Shown one piece after another: positions 1 through 12,487 of a DNA stretch of 64,000 nucleotides; within the stretch, counting starts at the first letter, position 1, and each line of letters opens with the position of its first letter. Below the pieces are notes generated by a model. The model saw only the letters and a program-made list of their open reading frames with translations, searched no databases and had not been told where the DNA came from. The stretch lies in the NCBI GenBank assembly GCA_007922195.1, contig ML681989.1, positions 49,268,661 to 49,332,660 on the forward strand, in the 5' to 3' direction. This DNA comes from Podocnemis expansa (Eukaryota > Chordata > Testudines > Podocnemididae). The translations under genes were made by a program, and so were the position numbers.

Positions 1-1331
1 ATGAGCTGGGTGAAACCTTCAGTTAAGTTAAAATGCAATTGAGATTGGTAGGTATGAACACACCCTACAATTTACAGAACTGTAAGCGTTAAGCTTCCAC
101 CTACGACAAAAGGTGCACGTCAACTTGCCCAAGAGCTTTTTGGCTGAATATTGTTTGGATAGAAGGTGGGGGTGGGGGAGAACATTCAGAAAAGAGAAGT
201 CACAAAAGAACAGACATAGAGGGAGATGCAAGAAAGCCAGGCAAAAGCCTGTAAGTACAGAGTGTGTCTGACTCTGAAAGCAACTAGAGAGCAGCCTTTT
301 GGATCTGGTGTTCGCTAAAGAGTTTTGGAGGCTATAAACTAAGAAACTGTTCTTTTGTTCTTAGTTCCTTCTGTGTTCAGAGAAACAGAACTTCATACAT
401 TCCTTGTAAATAAACAAGAGAGCATCAGAGAAACTACCAGACTCTCTCACTTTTTACCCCAAACTGGAACATCCCTAGAGCCCCAAACTCTAACTAGCTA
501 CTTGGGTCTAAAAAGGACAACAATTAATTGAAGGAAGCCTAAGGGCTGTTCTGACTTATGAAAGCTGCTTATGGTCCTACCAGGTGCTTGTCATGTAAAC
601 TAGGAATAGCACCTGCATCTTCCACAAAATAAAGACCCCTTTTTTTGGTTGTCACTTACCTTGGAATGGTGAGAACCCCCTTGAAAAATGCAGAAGTAGA
701 AGAAAGAAAACCACATTGAGAATCCCAAAGACATACAATTTCCAAAATATGACAGTGAGGTGCATGCAAATTCAGGGGATTGAACTACTTCCATTGGAGC
801 AAATATTTGCCTTCTCTCTTCTAGATCCAGAATAGATTGACTGTAAACACTACCTTGAAAGTGGTCATTATAGCCGGCATTTGCTTTGATCACTAAAAGT
901 TAAAAATCAAACACCAGTCTTTTTAGAGGTTTAAACCTGATGGCTTGAAGAACCGTATTTTAAAATATTTGTGCAGTTCTTTGAAAATGTGACATGCCAG
1001 ATGAGTTTGCTCAGCATCACCTAAAAACACATGAATTCAGTCAATGTGCTGCAGGTCAGGACAGTGCTCTCATCTGCTAAAACAAGTAAAACTCTCCTCT
1101 TTCTCCTGCAGCTTACTTCAGTACAGCCCCTTTCACTGCCATTCTGTGACAAGTTGTAGCAGAGAGTAGAATGATGTCCATTTTAGGGGTTCAGAAGTGT
1201 GAACAGACTTCGTTAAAAGTGGGGGAACAGAGTTAGGAGGGACTTATGTGTGCCTATGCATTTTGGTTCAAAAAGAAGAATTTTCTGTATGGCACCACTC
1301 TTGTGAGCTTTGGTGATTTTTGAACGTTATT
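1..1331. other. intronic DNA, nothing recognised
   Basis: AT-rich unique-looking sequence. I see no exon, RNA gene or recognisable repeat. By position it would be TSPAN7 intron, assuming the gene begins upstream of the window. Confidence 0.5.
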
Positions 1332-1715
1332 CTTTAGAGCAGTGTTTCCCAAACTACGCAGAACTTGGGCACAGAATAATTTTGGACTTGGAATATGTTG
1401 ACGGAACACATATATGCTGGTCTGGGGGTGTCGTGTCATACAGAAAAATTGCTGCACATATTGCTCAAAAGTTGATTGGAAAGAGGTTTTTTGGGATGTC
1501 TATGTACTATTATGAATGTGTTATAAATATTAATATACTTACAATCTAAATACTATTTAAATACCTTAGTATTTTTGATGCACACATAATTTCATATTTA
1601 ATATTTTAGAAGAAAAACTATTGCTAGCATCAAATTGTTTTCACAGAACATCTGTTCACATTGTGTGGAACACTTGTGTTCTGTGCTACACAGTTTGGGA
1701 AACGCTGGTTTAGAG
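1332..1715. mobile_element. non-autonomous hAT element with 8-bp TSD
   Basis: The element spans 1340-1707 (368 bp). It begins CAGTGTTTCCCAAACTACG and ends in the near reverse complement CAGTTTGGGAAACGCTG, so it has terminal inverted repeats of the hAT CAGNG type. The flanks are CTTTAGAG (1332-1339) and GTTTAGAG (1708-1715), an 8-bp duplication with one mismatch and a central TA. The AT-rich interior encodes no transposase, so the copy would have depended on a transposase supplied in trans. Assignment to hAT rests on TIR and TSD form; subfamily not identified. Confidence 0.75.
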
Positions 1716-2229
1716 GATTGTCATATAAGGCAGTGTTGCTATCATTTTATTTTAGTCAGATCCCTGTTAGCTGTATAACTGATTTGCTGAACCAAGCCTA
1801 TCTCTAAATTCTTCATTGTAACTGTTTCCAAGTACTGAGGGAAGCTGTTAGCAGATTCATTATACACAGAAACCCAGCCTCAGGTAGCCTGAAATGTATT
1901 GGTTGACTGACTACTCTGCCTTGGATGTCACACTATGCCCTTGTCACCAGAAGACCCTGATATCTTTGCTAAAGAGCTACAGCGATATTGTCTGAGTCTT
2001 AGCTGGGAGGAAACCTTGTGCTTTGGCACTATACTCTGTGCTTGTCAGTCGTATCTGAATCATATCAAAGCTTTGACTTGTCCTTCATATAGACACAAAG
2101 CACACTCTTGGGCATTAGAAGTTGGATAGCCAGAAGCTGTGAGAACACCAGCTTTTTGCTACCATAGTCTACTTCTCGACAACCAACTTGTTCTTGTTCC
2201 TAATCTTGTTTGCACCATTATAGTGTTCT
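1716..2229. other. intronic DNA, nothing recognised
   Basis: No coding or repeat signature that I can name. Short open frames here have no recognisable motif. Confidence 0.45.
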
Positions 2230-2880
2230 GTCATGACTTTATTGACACAGATCTGTGGCTGAAAACTAAGATCCTGGTCCACAATGCATTAGTCATCTCT
2301 ACTCTTTTTTATGGATGCAAGACATGGGGGGGACATATCAAAGCCATTTTAAGCATCTGGAGTAGTACCAGCAGCTCTTCCTTAGGAAGAGTCTCCATAT
2401 CAGATGGTAAGACCATTGCACCAAGGCCACTGTTCTCTCTGCAGACAGCATCACCAGTGTTGAGAAGATTATGAAACATCAGCTTGCTCACCTGGTCATT
2501 CTGTGCGGACAGCTGATGCTCGTCTTCTGAAGTAAGTCCTCTTTTCTCAACTTAGTCAAGGTCAGAGGACCTGCACAAGACAAAAGAAGTGCTACCAGGA
2601 CACCCTAAATGTAAGAAGGGTGACGTTGAAACCAAGAATTGGGAAGCGCTGACTGGCAATAGACTGCAATGATATCTTGTCGTATATCAATGCTCAGCCC
2701 ATTTTGAAGAGAATTGCCTTGCTCAAGAGGCTGAGAAGTAGCAGAGGAGGAAGGAAAGTCTACAATATCTCAGCTAGCAGTTGGGCTCTCTCCAAGCAAC
2801 CACCTGTCATTTGGAGAAATCTACAGAGCATGAATTGGACTCCTTAGCCATCTAAAGTCTTATTAGTGACTTGCCCCCTG
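2230..2880 (+). pseudogene. decayed non-LTR retrotransposon RT C-terminal fragment
   Basis: Around 2255-2325 the + strand reads LKTKILVHNALVISTLFYGC then KTW, which resembles the conserved block after the RT domain of RTE/BovB-like or related endonuclease-RT retrotransposons (VYRAVVISTLLYGCETW type). Further on, with frameshifts, come HQLAHLVI, then SQGQRTCTRQKKCYQD-like peptides, consistent with the tail of the same protein. It is frameshifted and 5' truncated; no catalytic RT motif remains. Clade assignment is tentative because only the C-terminal tail is visible. It is an old fossil insertion, not a host exon. Confidence 0.5.
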
Positions 2881-5800
2881 GCAGAATAGCCCTCATATCA
2901 AGTGATAGCTGACAACAGCTCCCTGGACTCTATCTAAATCTGTTTTTAGGTAGCCAGAGTGCTGTTCAATACAGATATCTTTTAAAAAAAATCCATCCAA
3001 ACGAGTTTGGGGGATATAACATGATTTCTAGAACATGATGGATTATTCAGCCATACTCAGCTGAGGCAAATTGCAAGATATTTTGTAGGTCAGGATCAGT
3101 ACCAAGTATAAATCTTGCTTTAACCCAGTCACGTCTTTAATGAACCATAGTGTGTGCTGTATGTGGAGAATTCTAACTTGCCTGGAAGTTTTTTGCAGTT
3201 GGAGAATACAGAAAGAAGACACTCTGGAGTTGTCTGTGAGAGTTTTGACCCGTGTCTGGATATTTACTATAGGCAATTGATAAATTATGAGATAAATTCT
3301 GTCTTCGGTGGAATCGGACAGTGCAACAAAGAAAACAGGGATGCAGACAAATGCTCCTCGCAATAAGAATTGTGTTGACACAGGCAGGATTTATCATTGC
3401 TGGCTTCAAGCAACACAATGTGAAATGCACTTTGTTGTTGCCGTGAGCAAATGTAAAGTGCACCCTGATGTGCTACTGGCAACTATTCGTTGCTCATAGC
3501 AGTATCTACTCTAGCCAGCTGGAGGGCTGGACAGTCTTCACCCATAGCAGGCCTCAAGGATGTGGGGAGATGACACCCAAGCAGTACTTCTGGATCACAC
3601 TTGTTTACTGTAGAAAGATTCTGTCTGGCCTGTTTGAGTATCTGAAGAGACTCCCTACCCTGCTTATCTATACCCCATGTGGACCCAACAGCTGAATGAA
3701 GAATACAATTCAGGTGGTTACAATTTTCATATTAATTGGTCTTGATTGATCTACATAAGAGCAGTGTCCTTGGGCTGATTTCATAACAAATTGGGCTAAC
3801 AGTAATGTAGCAGGCATAGATACAGCTTTAAGTGAGGTGGCATGGCACTGTTTCTAACTGGAATAGTTTTAATCAAATAAAAGGCAAGTTTCACTGTTTT
3901 GCTCTTCTGCAGCGGAGCATGTTGTGCTGGCCTTTCCTTCGCATAATTTGTTAGGTGAAGACCAGTTCAAGGAACATGGCAGTGCTCAGCAATGAAAAGG
4001 TAGATGTAATGGTATGACATCTCTTATTGCTCTAGCGTGATTTCTCGATCACAGTCAGTGTCTGAAAAGCTGCTCTGGGATTGACAATGTCTGTAGAGTT
4101 GAAATACTAAACAATAGCCAATTCTTTTTAGAATCAAAGTCTGACACTGTTTTTCAACTGGAATAATTTGGGCTTAGCTGGTGCTCTTCAAGAAAATGGT
4201 TTCCACCCACTGGACAACATAAAACAAAACTGCCAAAGTCACTTTTAAGATGAATGGATTTGCTTGTGCAAAACTACAGTGCAGATGTTAGTTTAAAGGA
4301 CATGGGGGATAGCATTTTTAAGTTGGAATTACAGGTGGGTTACACATTAAAAAGGAGTGGATTGTAATACAGTTTTAGAGGCAGATTGTCCCAGCTTTAT
4401 TGCAGGATGCAGAGACAGCATACAGTCTACATGCTGAAAATCAATCCTTCAGGAATACATGGCTGGATTCACTCTTCTCCAGTGCAGCATCCACTTTATG
4501 CATGTGTTTTTGCACTGGCAATTTAATTGCTAGCATAAAGTTGAATAGTTGCACCTGATTGGTGGCCCTGTTTAGGCGGAGGCATAGCGCTTGGGACTAT
4601 CCATAGCTCATTAGAGTGGCAGAAGTTGCAAGCTGAGCTTCAGCCTGGCTGAAAGTATACTCCCAACTGTAGGAAACATTTTAAATGTCAATTTCCCCAA
4701 TGCCAGCTTGCAGACTCAAAGCAGAGTTTCTGTTGGTGTTGAAAATATTGATGAAAAAATATTCCTAAACACTATTAAAAAGTACATTCATTTTTAAAGG
4801 GACTGTCTGTAATAGTTATTACCCTGATTGTGATTTGAGTGTACAGCTTCTTCTCTTTGAGAAGAACAGAGTGGCCAGGTAGAAACATCTGTGCATGGGC
4901 ACTGTGCAGGAAGAGGGACATGGTTTTTGGCAAAAATACTCCACGGCATGAATGTTTCATACACTTCTTAGAGGAAGCCAATGAAAATTAATGTCACAAT
5001 GATTGGTAAATTAGGTCCTTTCCAGAAGAGCAAAGAGAGCTGTGTGCCCAGAACAGTGTGACGTCAGAACACAGTGGGAGAAATGAAGGAGCTGAAGGTG
5101 AAGCGTCATTCTCAGTGGAGAAAACAACTGCACAGTATCAGCTCCAGCAGCTAGTCAAATGCACAACTCTGTTTGTGCTCATGGCCTTAAATGGGGATTC
5201 ATGGTGAGGATGAAGGAGAACAGAGGACCTGGAAACCCAACCTGAAAATAGTGGCGAAATAATTGTTGTGTTTCTGTACTTTGTAGGAACAGGGAACACC
5301 TACAGAGTATAACATTTTACAACTTCAAATCATGTTATGAACACAAATACTTACAAGACCTCTGTGGGCCAGTATGTTAGGTAAACTATCATGTATTTCT
5401 TGCAGATAAAACTCTTGGGAAGTTCCTACACTTGGGCTCGAATTGTTAGATTCTATATATATTTGAACATGAGAATAGAAAGCACATGGCAGAAATGTGA
5501 ACACAGCACATGCTGAATTGTACATGCTCAGATGATTTTGACCACCAAAATGATCATTCTTCATCATACCAGCTAACTGGGGAAACTGTGGCCTCAACTA
5601 ACACAGCTTCTGAGTCCTACATGGTGGAGTTTGCATGGGAAATTAAACTCAGTCAGAAAGTGGAGCAGTTATATAATTACATGTCCTGCTCAGCAGATTA
5701 ATATTGCACTGTCAGCAGCTGCTGCTGTGGAAGAAACGAAAGACAGAAAATCTTTCATCACCAGATTCATGGCCATTTTCAAGCGTGCCAACAAGTTGAA

Positions 5801-5931
5801 GGCACAGTGAGAAACAAGTGCAGAGCCAGCTGCTGCTTACCTACCCCTGTTGTGCCACATCAGTGGATGAGCTTGTATTTTCCTTCCTCTCATGTCATTA
5901 ATGCATGGACTTTGCTAATTTGTCTCCTAGT
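2881..5931. other. intronic DNA, nothing recognised
   Basis: About 3 kb of moderately AT-rich DNA. Several overlapping short open frames near 3.0-3.7 kb lack recognisable motifs and splice context. No repeat ends with target duplications were spotted. Confidence 0.4.
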
Positions 5932-5974
5932 TCACCCTCAGTGAGTTGGTTCTAAAGCAGAAACTCTGAGGAGA

Positions 5975-6373
5975 TTGGCAAGTAACCAGAATGACTGCCA
6001 GATTCTGCGCACTAATGTAATGTTCATTGTTGAAAACTTGGAATCATGGTGTGATGTGCAAAACGCTGGAGTTTTCTCTGACTGTTCCCACCACATTTGC
6101 CAATACAGAGTTTACTCGATGTTGATGACCAAAATCTCAGCTGGCCTGAGCACAAAAGCTGCAGGAGAAGCATACAGTGAGAAAACCCAACTGTTTCTGG
6201 AAATCCTTCCCACCCTGGAAAACAAGAAAACCAAAAATGTGTTTGAAACCTTCAACACAGTGCTCAGCAAGAGATGGGAAACAGCCACGGCCCATAATCT
6301 GGAACTGGAAGTGTTTGGTGCCAGAGTTTCTTTTTGGAATGTCATCAGGTATTTTATTCCTTCCTCAGAGTGA
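5975..6373 (+). other. unrecognised open reading frame, about 132 codons
   Basis: The frame is open from just after an in-frame TGA at about 5941 to 6372 and opens with TTG, not ATG. The peptide is fairly charged and of normal composition (for example TKISAGLSTKAAGEAY and LEILPTLENKKTKNVFETFN), unlike the GC-biased shadow frames elsewhere. Near its 3' end is a donor-like CATCAG|GTATTT at about 6348. No convincing in-frame splice acceptor is seen, because the CTCAG at about 5940 is followed directly by the in-frame TGA. I do not recognise the family. It could be chance, a decayed transposon gene, or a degraded exon. Confidence 0.2.
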
Positions 6374-8128
6374 ATTTTGAAGCACACTATAATTGTTATG
6401 CCAGAGTGTTTCAACAATTGCTACTAAAGAAGCAATTGCACATGTGAAAGGGGGGTTTACTACTTACATGAGCATGCCTCGTGATTGTGAAACTGGATGT
6501 GCTGCCTTTTTAGAACAGTCATTAAGATACACTTCCCAAATTCAGCAAGGTGGCAAGGCAAGTTTTGCGTATACCCCTTAGATCTGTTGATGGAGAGCAC
6601 ATGTTTTTTAAGGATGTGTCTGTACTGATGGCAGCAAATTTACCACAGTCAGTGCACTCTTCTGGGTTTGATTGAGCGGTCTGTCAAGGTGTGCTCAGTT
6701 GATCTACAGCTCAACACTGTAACTCCAGTGTTGTAACTAGATTAGTGCTAAATTGACTTGGCAGGGCCAGCAGGGAAAAGGAGCCAACATGTGCTGTGGC
6801 CTCTCACCTGCTGGCCCAAACCCTGGCACCTGCTGAGGGTTGGGTTGTGGGCCTGGCATGGGGGCCAGCAAAGGTTGCCGACTCCTGCTTTATGCATTTT
6901 TAAAAAATGTTTCAATTACACTGTAGTAAAAATGCTTACATTACAAAAGTTTTTGTTTTTCTGTTTCCCCCCCAATATTTTTCTTTTTATTTTGAAGCTT
7001 ATTTCATCCAGCTTTTAGTGTTTGGAAAACAGACAATGAAAAATTCCTAGGCTGATTATTTTACGTAACTAACTAACTAAATAAATAAATGAGAAACAGC
7101 AATCATGAAGGGACTTTGATTTTTCAGCATTTCCCAAAAATTTATGAGCTTTTTCAGGTTATTCTTGACAAGACCAGTGGTTCATCCCAGGCAAATGCTT
7201 GGCATTTCCAAGAGACCATCCCAAGAAAAGGGGATAAAGAACACAATAAAACTGAGATGCAGATGAGAGCCCGGGACATGCACATTAATGTGGTGTTTGA
7301 ACTTTTTTATTAAAAATGTTGGAGTACTGTAGAAATGAGAGTATAAACAGAAATGATAGGTAGATCAGAGTTATGACATACTCTTTAGGAGAAGATGGGA
7401 AATAGTAGGAGCTAAGGTGGGTGAATGTGACTGTTTCTTGTGAAGGAATGGATTTGTATGGAGATGCCACAGGTAAAGAGGAAGGGTTTTCTTTTTATTT
7501 TGGAGCTTTTTGTGGTGGTAGCTAAGGTATTCTTCTGTTTCTGTTTGCTGTTTTAATTAACTACTGTACTTGTTTTATTGTGGACAAATAGCATGTAGGT
7601 AAACTGTAAAGTTGTGGGGGTTTATGAAGTTTTTTTGGCTAGCTGTTTTATGATAACCAAATTGCTTACATGTGGCACAACCAAGTAAATAACAATTAAA
7701 TCTTTTTCGCATCCCATACTGATAGGTAATTTGTTTACATTCTTTACTCAAAATCCTTAATTACTTTTTCTAGTCTATCTCTGTTTTTTCCTCCCCTCTC
7801 CTCATTAAGTACACTTGTTTCCATGAAAAAAGTGGAGCCGCAGTTGTATGGGCAAATCTTAATATCTACAAATGCTGTACAAACTTTATTTATATAATGG
7901 CTTGATATTTTTATGACATGTTTTGTGAAATGCATGAGTTTATGTGATGATAACATGACCTCTTAAAAGTATGAAATAGCATTTAGGCAGTGCCAAAGAG
8001 AAATAAATAACCAGAAGGCCAGAAGACACACACACATGCACTCAGAATTTCAGTGGAAAGGAAACCTTTTGCTTTATGCCAGATGGATTTGAGTAAATTT
8101 GTCTCTTCACGTTTGTCTAATGAATAGC
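6374..8128. other. intronic DNA with a short TAAC/TAAA simple repeat
   Basis: No gene or named repeat. A short simple repeat of TAAC then TAAA units lies at about 7066-7090. The sequence at 6840-6890 has the GC-rich flavour of a decayed small hAT element, but I cannot place its ends. Confidence 0.4.
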
Positions 8129-8703
8129 CCAGTTAAATAAAAAGTACAAGGAGTCCTGTGGCACTTAAAGACTAACAGATTTATTTTTTGCATGAGCTTT
8201 CATGGGAGAAAATCCTACTTTATCAGATGCTATGAAGATGGGGGAACTTACAGAGTGGAATGAAATAAACGTAAGGGAGTGTAAAGCATGGGATCAGGTC
8301 ATATAGTAACAGCAAATCAGACCAGTTGTTAAGGTTCAAATGCTGGGAAGGCTGAAGTCAAATTACCTGTTGTAATGGGAGAAGAAGCCATAGTCATGAT
8401 TTAATCCTTCTTTTCCCATTACAACAGGTAATTTGACTTCAGCCTTCCCAGGATTTGAACCTTAACAACTGCTCTGATTTGCTGTTACTGTACAAACTGA
8501 TCCCATGCTTTACATTCCCTTAAATTTATTTTCATTCCATTCTGTAAGTTTCCCCATCTTCAAAGCATGTGATGAAGTGGGATTTTCTCCCACAAAAGCT
8601 CACGTGAAATATAAATCTGTTAGTCTTTAAGTGGCACATGACTCCTCGTTTTTTTTGCTGGATTAGACTAACATGGCTGCCCCTTTGAAACCAGTTAAAT
8701 AAA
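8129..8703. mobile_element. palindromic Penelope-like insertion with 13-bp TSD
   Basis: Two inverted copies of the same roughly 270-bp Penelope-like 3' end meet near 8395-8402. The left arm contains CCTGTGGCACTTAAAGACTA and the right arm its reverse-complement counterpart TTAGTCTTTAAGTGGCAC. The arms match along their length, so the unit is a near-perfect palindrome of 549 bp (8142-8690). It is flanked by a perfect 13-bp duplication, CCAGTTAAATAAA, at 8129-8141 and 8691-8703, showing that the palindrome inserted as one unit. The arms match the 3' part of the RT-bearing copy at 26514-26830, which identifies the family. No coding capacity remains. Confidence 0.85.
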
Positions 8704-9169
8704 CACCTTATCAAATTCTGGGAAGTGCTATAAAACTGAACATTGTCATTCCTTGGAATGCATACACCATCTCTGAAACCCAAGAAATTTAACCACTGAT
8801 TGGGACATATCAGCTACATTTATTATCCTGTTATTTGTCAGAGATCTCCTTCCTTATGATATCTCCTCCTCCCACCCTCCCCTTTGCTTCAGAAATCCAG
8901 TGCAGGAAGAAGGTTGTGGTGGGGGTGATTATGATCTGTGGCCTAAATTCTGTATCCGCCAGGTGTTTTTAAAGAAAGATTATGCATGATCTTCTTTCTC
9001 CTTGCAGTTAGAACCCACATAATTATGGCATGGGGGTCCTGGCCAATCAGCAGGCCTCTGGAACAGGTACTAATATACCACCATATAGTGCAGGAAAAAT
9101 TGGAGAAATGGACAGCTTGTGACTCTCTGGCAGCTTTATATTTCCACTGCCATTTAATAGAGGAAAGAA
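8704..9169. other. intronic DNA, nothing recognised
   Basis: Unique-looking sequence between two insertions; no feature supported. Confidence 0.4.
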
Positions 9170-9235
9170 GAACCAAAGAAGAGCTCTGTCCATCAACAGA
9201 ATTTGGTCCAATAAAAGATATTACCCCTTAACCAT
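9170..9235 (-). repeat. fragment of an interspersed repeat shared with 35135-35290
   Basis: The reverse complement carries AATATCTTTTATTGGACCAA followed by a CTTCTGTT-like segment, the same core seen at about 35170-35200. It is a truncated copy of a dispersed repeat that I know to be widespread in turtle and crocodile genomes; I cannot assign its class from this fragment. Confidence 0.5.
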
Positions 9236-9539
9236 CTTGCCCAATGCAATAAAGTGGCTGTGACCCAGGCCTCCTGGATAACCTTCTGAATGTGCCAAAA
9301 TCAGGGCAACCTGCAAAACCAGAGCCCAAACCCTGAAACCATTGACAGGTGGTACTCAAACCAGTCTTCCAGTCAGTAACAAAATGTGCTTCTAATTCCC
9401 TACTCTGGTCATCACCAAGCATAACAAAATAGAAACAGCCTACGTCATGACACATCAGCTACTCTGGTCCCCATTTAGCCACTGGGTCTTTTAAAGAAAT
9501 AGGTTGACCCCAAAGGGTCAGCCACGTCACCTAAAACAA
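9236..9539. other. intronic DNA, nothing recognised
   Basis: No exon or repeat boundary seen. Confidence 0.4.
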
Positions 9540-9970
9540 TATGGCTGTGTTCTCACACAGCCGGTTATTTCGATACAGTTGTTTCGAAACAACCGTATAT
9601 CGAAATAACGCTTATTTTGAAACAACCTATTTTGAATTAACAAAATGTTAATTCAAAATAAGGAAAAAAAGCCGGAATCGAAATAGCAATTCCGGACAAC
9701 AGTTATTTCGAAACGACTCACCATCGTTTCGAAAGAACATGTTCAGACGACGGTTGTTTCGAAACAAGTTGTTTCGAAACCACGGTTGTTTCGAAACAAC
9801 ACGTTCACACGGCGTTGTTTCGGAACAACAGTTGCGAAACAATGTTGTTTCGCCCACAGGCTAGGTTTAACTTGTTTCGAAACAACTGTGCGTCGTGTGA
9901 ACAGCCAAAACCTTATTTCGAAACAGCCTCTGTTGTTTCGAAATAAGGAGGCTGTGTGAACACAGCCCAT
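9540..9970. mobile_element. PIF/Harbinger-like MITE, copy A
   Basis: The 425-bp element (9543-9967) starts GGCTGTGTTCTCACAC and ends in GTGTGAACACAGCC. The flanks are TAT and CAT, a 3-bp duplication with one mismatch. The interior is dominated by TTTCGAAA and GAAATAA blocks on both strands, making the element largely self-complementary. Two more copies (21221-21654 and 52564-53010) share ends and interior, with 3-bp duplications AAT and ATC. The 3-bp TSD suggests PIF/Harbinger, but no transposase is present, so the superfamily is inference. Open frames crossing it only translate the repeated blocks. Confidence 0.8.
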
Positions 9971-10792
9971 AGGTTTGGATCTTACCCAAAATACCACACT
10001 GCCAGCCAATCCTCTAGTAACTACAACTAAAGGTTTAATATGAAAAGAAAAAAGTATATGAGAGATGTTAAATGGTCAAAGTAAATCACATACATGCAAA
10101 TTATTTAGAGTCCATAGAAAGCAAATCCTTGAAGAATCTGTAGTTTGCAGGTTAATCCAATTCCTCTGGTATGCACCCAGCACCTGGCTGGGTCTCAGTC
10201 CTTTGTTGAGTGCAGCAGAATAGTTCTAGAGGAGGGTGTTGGTTGCAGACAGACTGAAGACAAAATAGAGATGGGCCCCCTGCATTTTATCACCTTTGGC
10301 TTTCCCCATGCTCTCAGAGTCCTTGCCAAATCAAAATGGAGTCGAGTCACATGGTCAGTCTCGGTGACTCATCAAATAGGTTTCTTCTTAGACCTGCTGA
10401 AGGTATGAGCTCCCTTAATGGGCCATAAAAAGGACAATGGTTTTGCAGACACCCAGTCTGTGATTGCCTTAAAATCAAATAACTTGGAGTAGAAATAAAA
10501 CAAATATATTCCTAATTTCTAATACAGATATCATACCTACACATAAACCATGTAATCATTCCTAGCAGATTACAGCCTTTCTATTGATATCAAACATGGC
10601 ATATCACATATGGATTATTGCAAATATGAAATATTAATATGAAAGATAATCATAAACAGTTCCCCAGACCCAGACAGCATCACAGTGGGCTGTCGTGTTT
10701 TGATGATATGCACAAGTCCTATATGAAATCTATCATTGTCAGCTCTTTGAGGCATAAACTGTGTCTTATTCAACATCAGTGCTGCTGGCCCA
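9971..10792. other. intronic DNA, nothing recognised
   Basis: AT-rich sequence with no supported feature. Confidence 0.4.
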
Positions 10793-10872
10793 GGAAAAGA
10801 CCCGGGGCTCAGTGTGCTTGGACTCGGGGCTCGAGCCCTGTAAGCCCAATGCCAGCAATGCCCCTGCTATTC
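10793..10872 (-). repeat. partial hAT-like fragment, GGGGCTCGAGCC family
   Basis: Contains GGGGCTCGAGCCCTGTAAGC and the end-like string GCCAGCAATGCCCCTG. The same pieces appear, reversed, in the complete element at 20620-20789. Only part of the element is present and no duplication was found. Confidence 0.4.
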
Positions 10873-11640
10873 AGTGTGTACAGGGGCAAGGACTATTGGA
10901 CTGTGTTGTTCATTGGTCCCTAGGCAACACCACAATGCTTATAATAATAGCAAATATCAAATCAACTAAGCAGCTTAACATGAGTTTGTGATCCTGGCAG
11001 ATCAGGTGCCATTTTATGCCAAGATCCCCATGTCTGCACTCAACACTAACAAGTATTTTGTTAGCTGAGCCAGACAGGTTCTGAGTGGTAGTGTTAATAA
11101 AATAGGCAATAGCATTCTATAAGAACATGCTCAGTGTTTAGACCATATTGAATGCTTGTGAGTTGCTGCATGCATTAATCTCATTTGTAGCATACTCATC
11201 CCAAATTGTGAGGTAATATTTAAGCATCCATATTGTGACCGTGTAAATCAGCAGACAGGAAAGTAGGATCAGAGTTCACTGTTGGCCTCCAACAGAACAT
11301 GTTATGTCCTGACCAACAAGGCAGGCCTATTGACACCAGACTATTGCAGAATGTTAAAGAGGGGGGAAAAAAAGACTTTCTTTTTCTGCTCCGCTCCCCC
11401 TCACTGTGAAGGAATCACATAGGTGAATTCCGCCCATCAAGTAGCTTCGTGGCTCAAAGCAAAGGGGGAGGGGGAAGGTGAACAAACCCATAACAAGAAG
11501 GACCTATATCTATGTACCGCTTGGAGTCTGGGGCTGGAGGGGGCAAGGTTCTTAAAGATAAACAAGGAATCCCCAACTGCTTAGCTTGGATTATCCCTAA
11601 AGGACACATAGAGCTTGCTTATTATAGATGCTTCTTTTAT
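10873..11640. other. intronic DNA, nothing recognised
   Basis: No gene or repeat that I can name. Confidence 0.4.
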
Positions 11641-12432
11641 CTTTTGAACAGGGCCAGATTAACGCCTCCAGGGGCCCAGGGCTATTAGATTTTGTGGGGG
11701 TTGTGACCAGCTGCCAGCCTGGTGGTGGGGCAATGGCATACTGTGGGTCTCTGAGTCCAGCGCCCAGAAAATATACTTACACTGGTGCCTCCCTTGTTGG
11801 CAGCAGTGTCCTGAAAGGGGGACAGGGGATCCTGTGGGTTGTGTCCTTCTCCCTCACTTCTCCCTTCCCCTTTGGTGGCAACAGCAGCAGTGTCGGTAGC
11901 GCCCCATTGATGGGGAAGAGGGAGGAACTGTGGTCCAGTCCCACTCTCCCCCTGCTGTGGGGGTGGTGAGGATTGCCTGCTGGTGGGAGGGGACATGATC
12001 TCCTTGCACCTGGTGGAGGGACCAAGGCTCAGAGGATGTCTTGGCAGCCTGCGACGGGGCATACGCTGGCAGCTCTCAGGAGGAGGCCATGGCCGGTGCC
12101 CTTTCCCAGGACAACATGCCCCTAGCCTTGGTACACCACTGTGACTGGGTGGGACGAAACTATGCTCGGTGGTATGGCATGGCACCGGCGCAAGGGCTGG
12201 TGCAGCGGTACTTTGGGCCTGGGAGCACTTGGCCCGCCTGGGGCAGACCAGCCACAGCATGAGGGCAAGGCAGACCAGCGTTGTGGGAAATGGAGGCTAG
12301 CAGTGCTCCAGGAGCTGGGAGCACTCAGACCAGAGCTGCTCTAGGGTCTTATTTTTGTGGACCCCCCCAATAGCCCAGGGCCCTGGGCTGCAGCCTCTGA
12401 AGACCCTGCATTAATCTAGTCTTGCTTTTGAA
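11641..12432. mobile_element. non-autonomous hAT element, CAGGGCCAGATTAA family
   Basis: A 776-bp element (11649-12424) begins CAGGGCCAGATTAACG and ends CATTAATCTAGTCTTG, an imperfect inverted repeat. It is flanked by a perfect 8-bp duplication CTTTTGAA (11641-11648, 12425-12432). The interior is GC-rich and produces long spurious open frames on both strands (notably 11685-12260 minus), with no hAT transposase motif. The TSD fits the Ac-type nTnnnnAn pattern. A second member with the same ends lies at 19817-20438. Confidence 0.85.
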
Positions 12433-12487
12433 ACATAAGATCATAATACATTTGTGTATGTTTGCTTACCTGCTTTAACTCCATGCA

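Noticed and set aside
8142..8690. Possible CRISPR-like or regulatory palindrome
   Set aside because: The sequence matches Penelope 3' ends and has a 13-bp target duplication; it is a retroelement insertion.
9648..10009. Frames with repeated FRNN/SKQ peptides
   Set aside because: They are readings of the TTTCGAAA blocks of MITE A and occur in other frames and copies as well.
11685..12260. 191-codon minus frame rich in Pro, Ser and Arg
   Set aside because: It lies wholly within a non-autonomous hAT element with a GC-rich interior; a frame is open on both strands, and no domain is seen.
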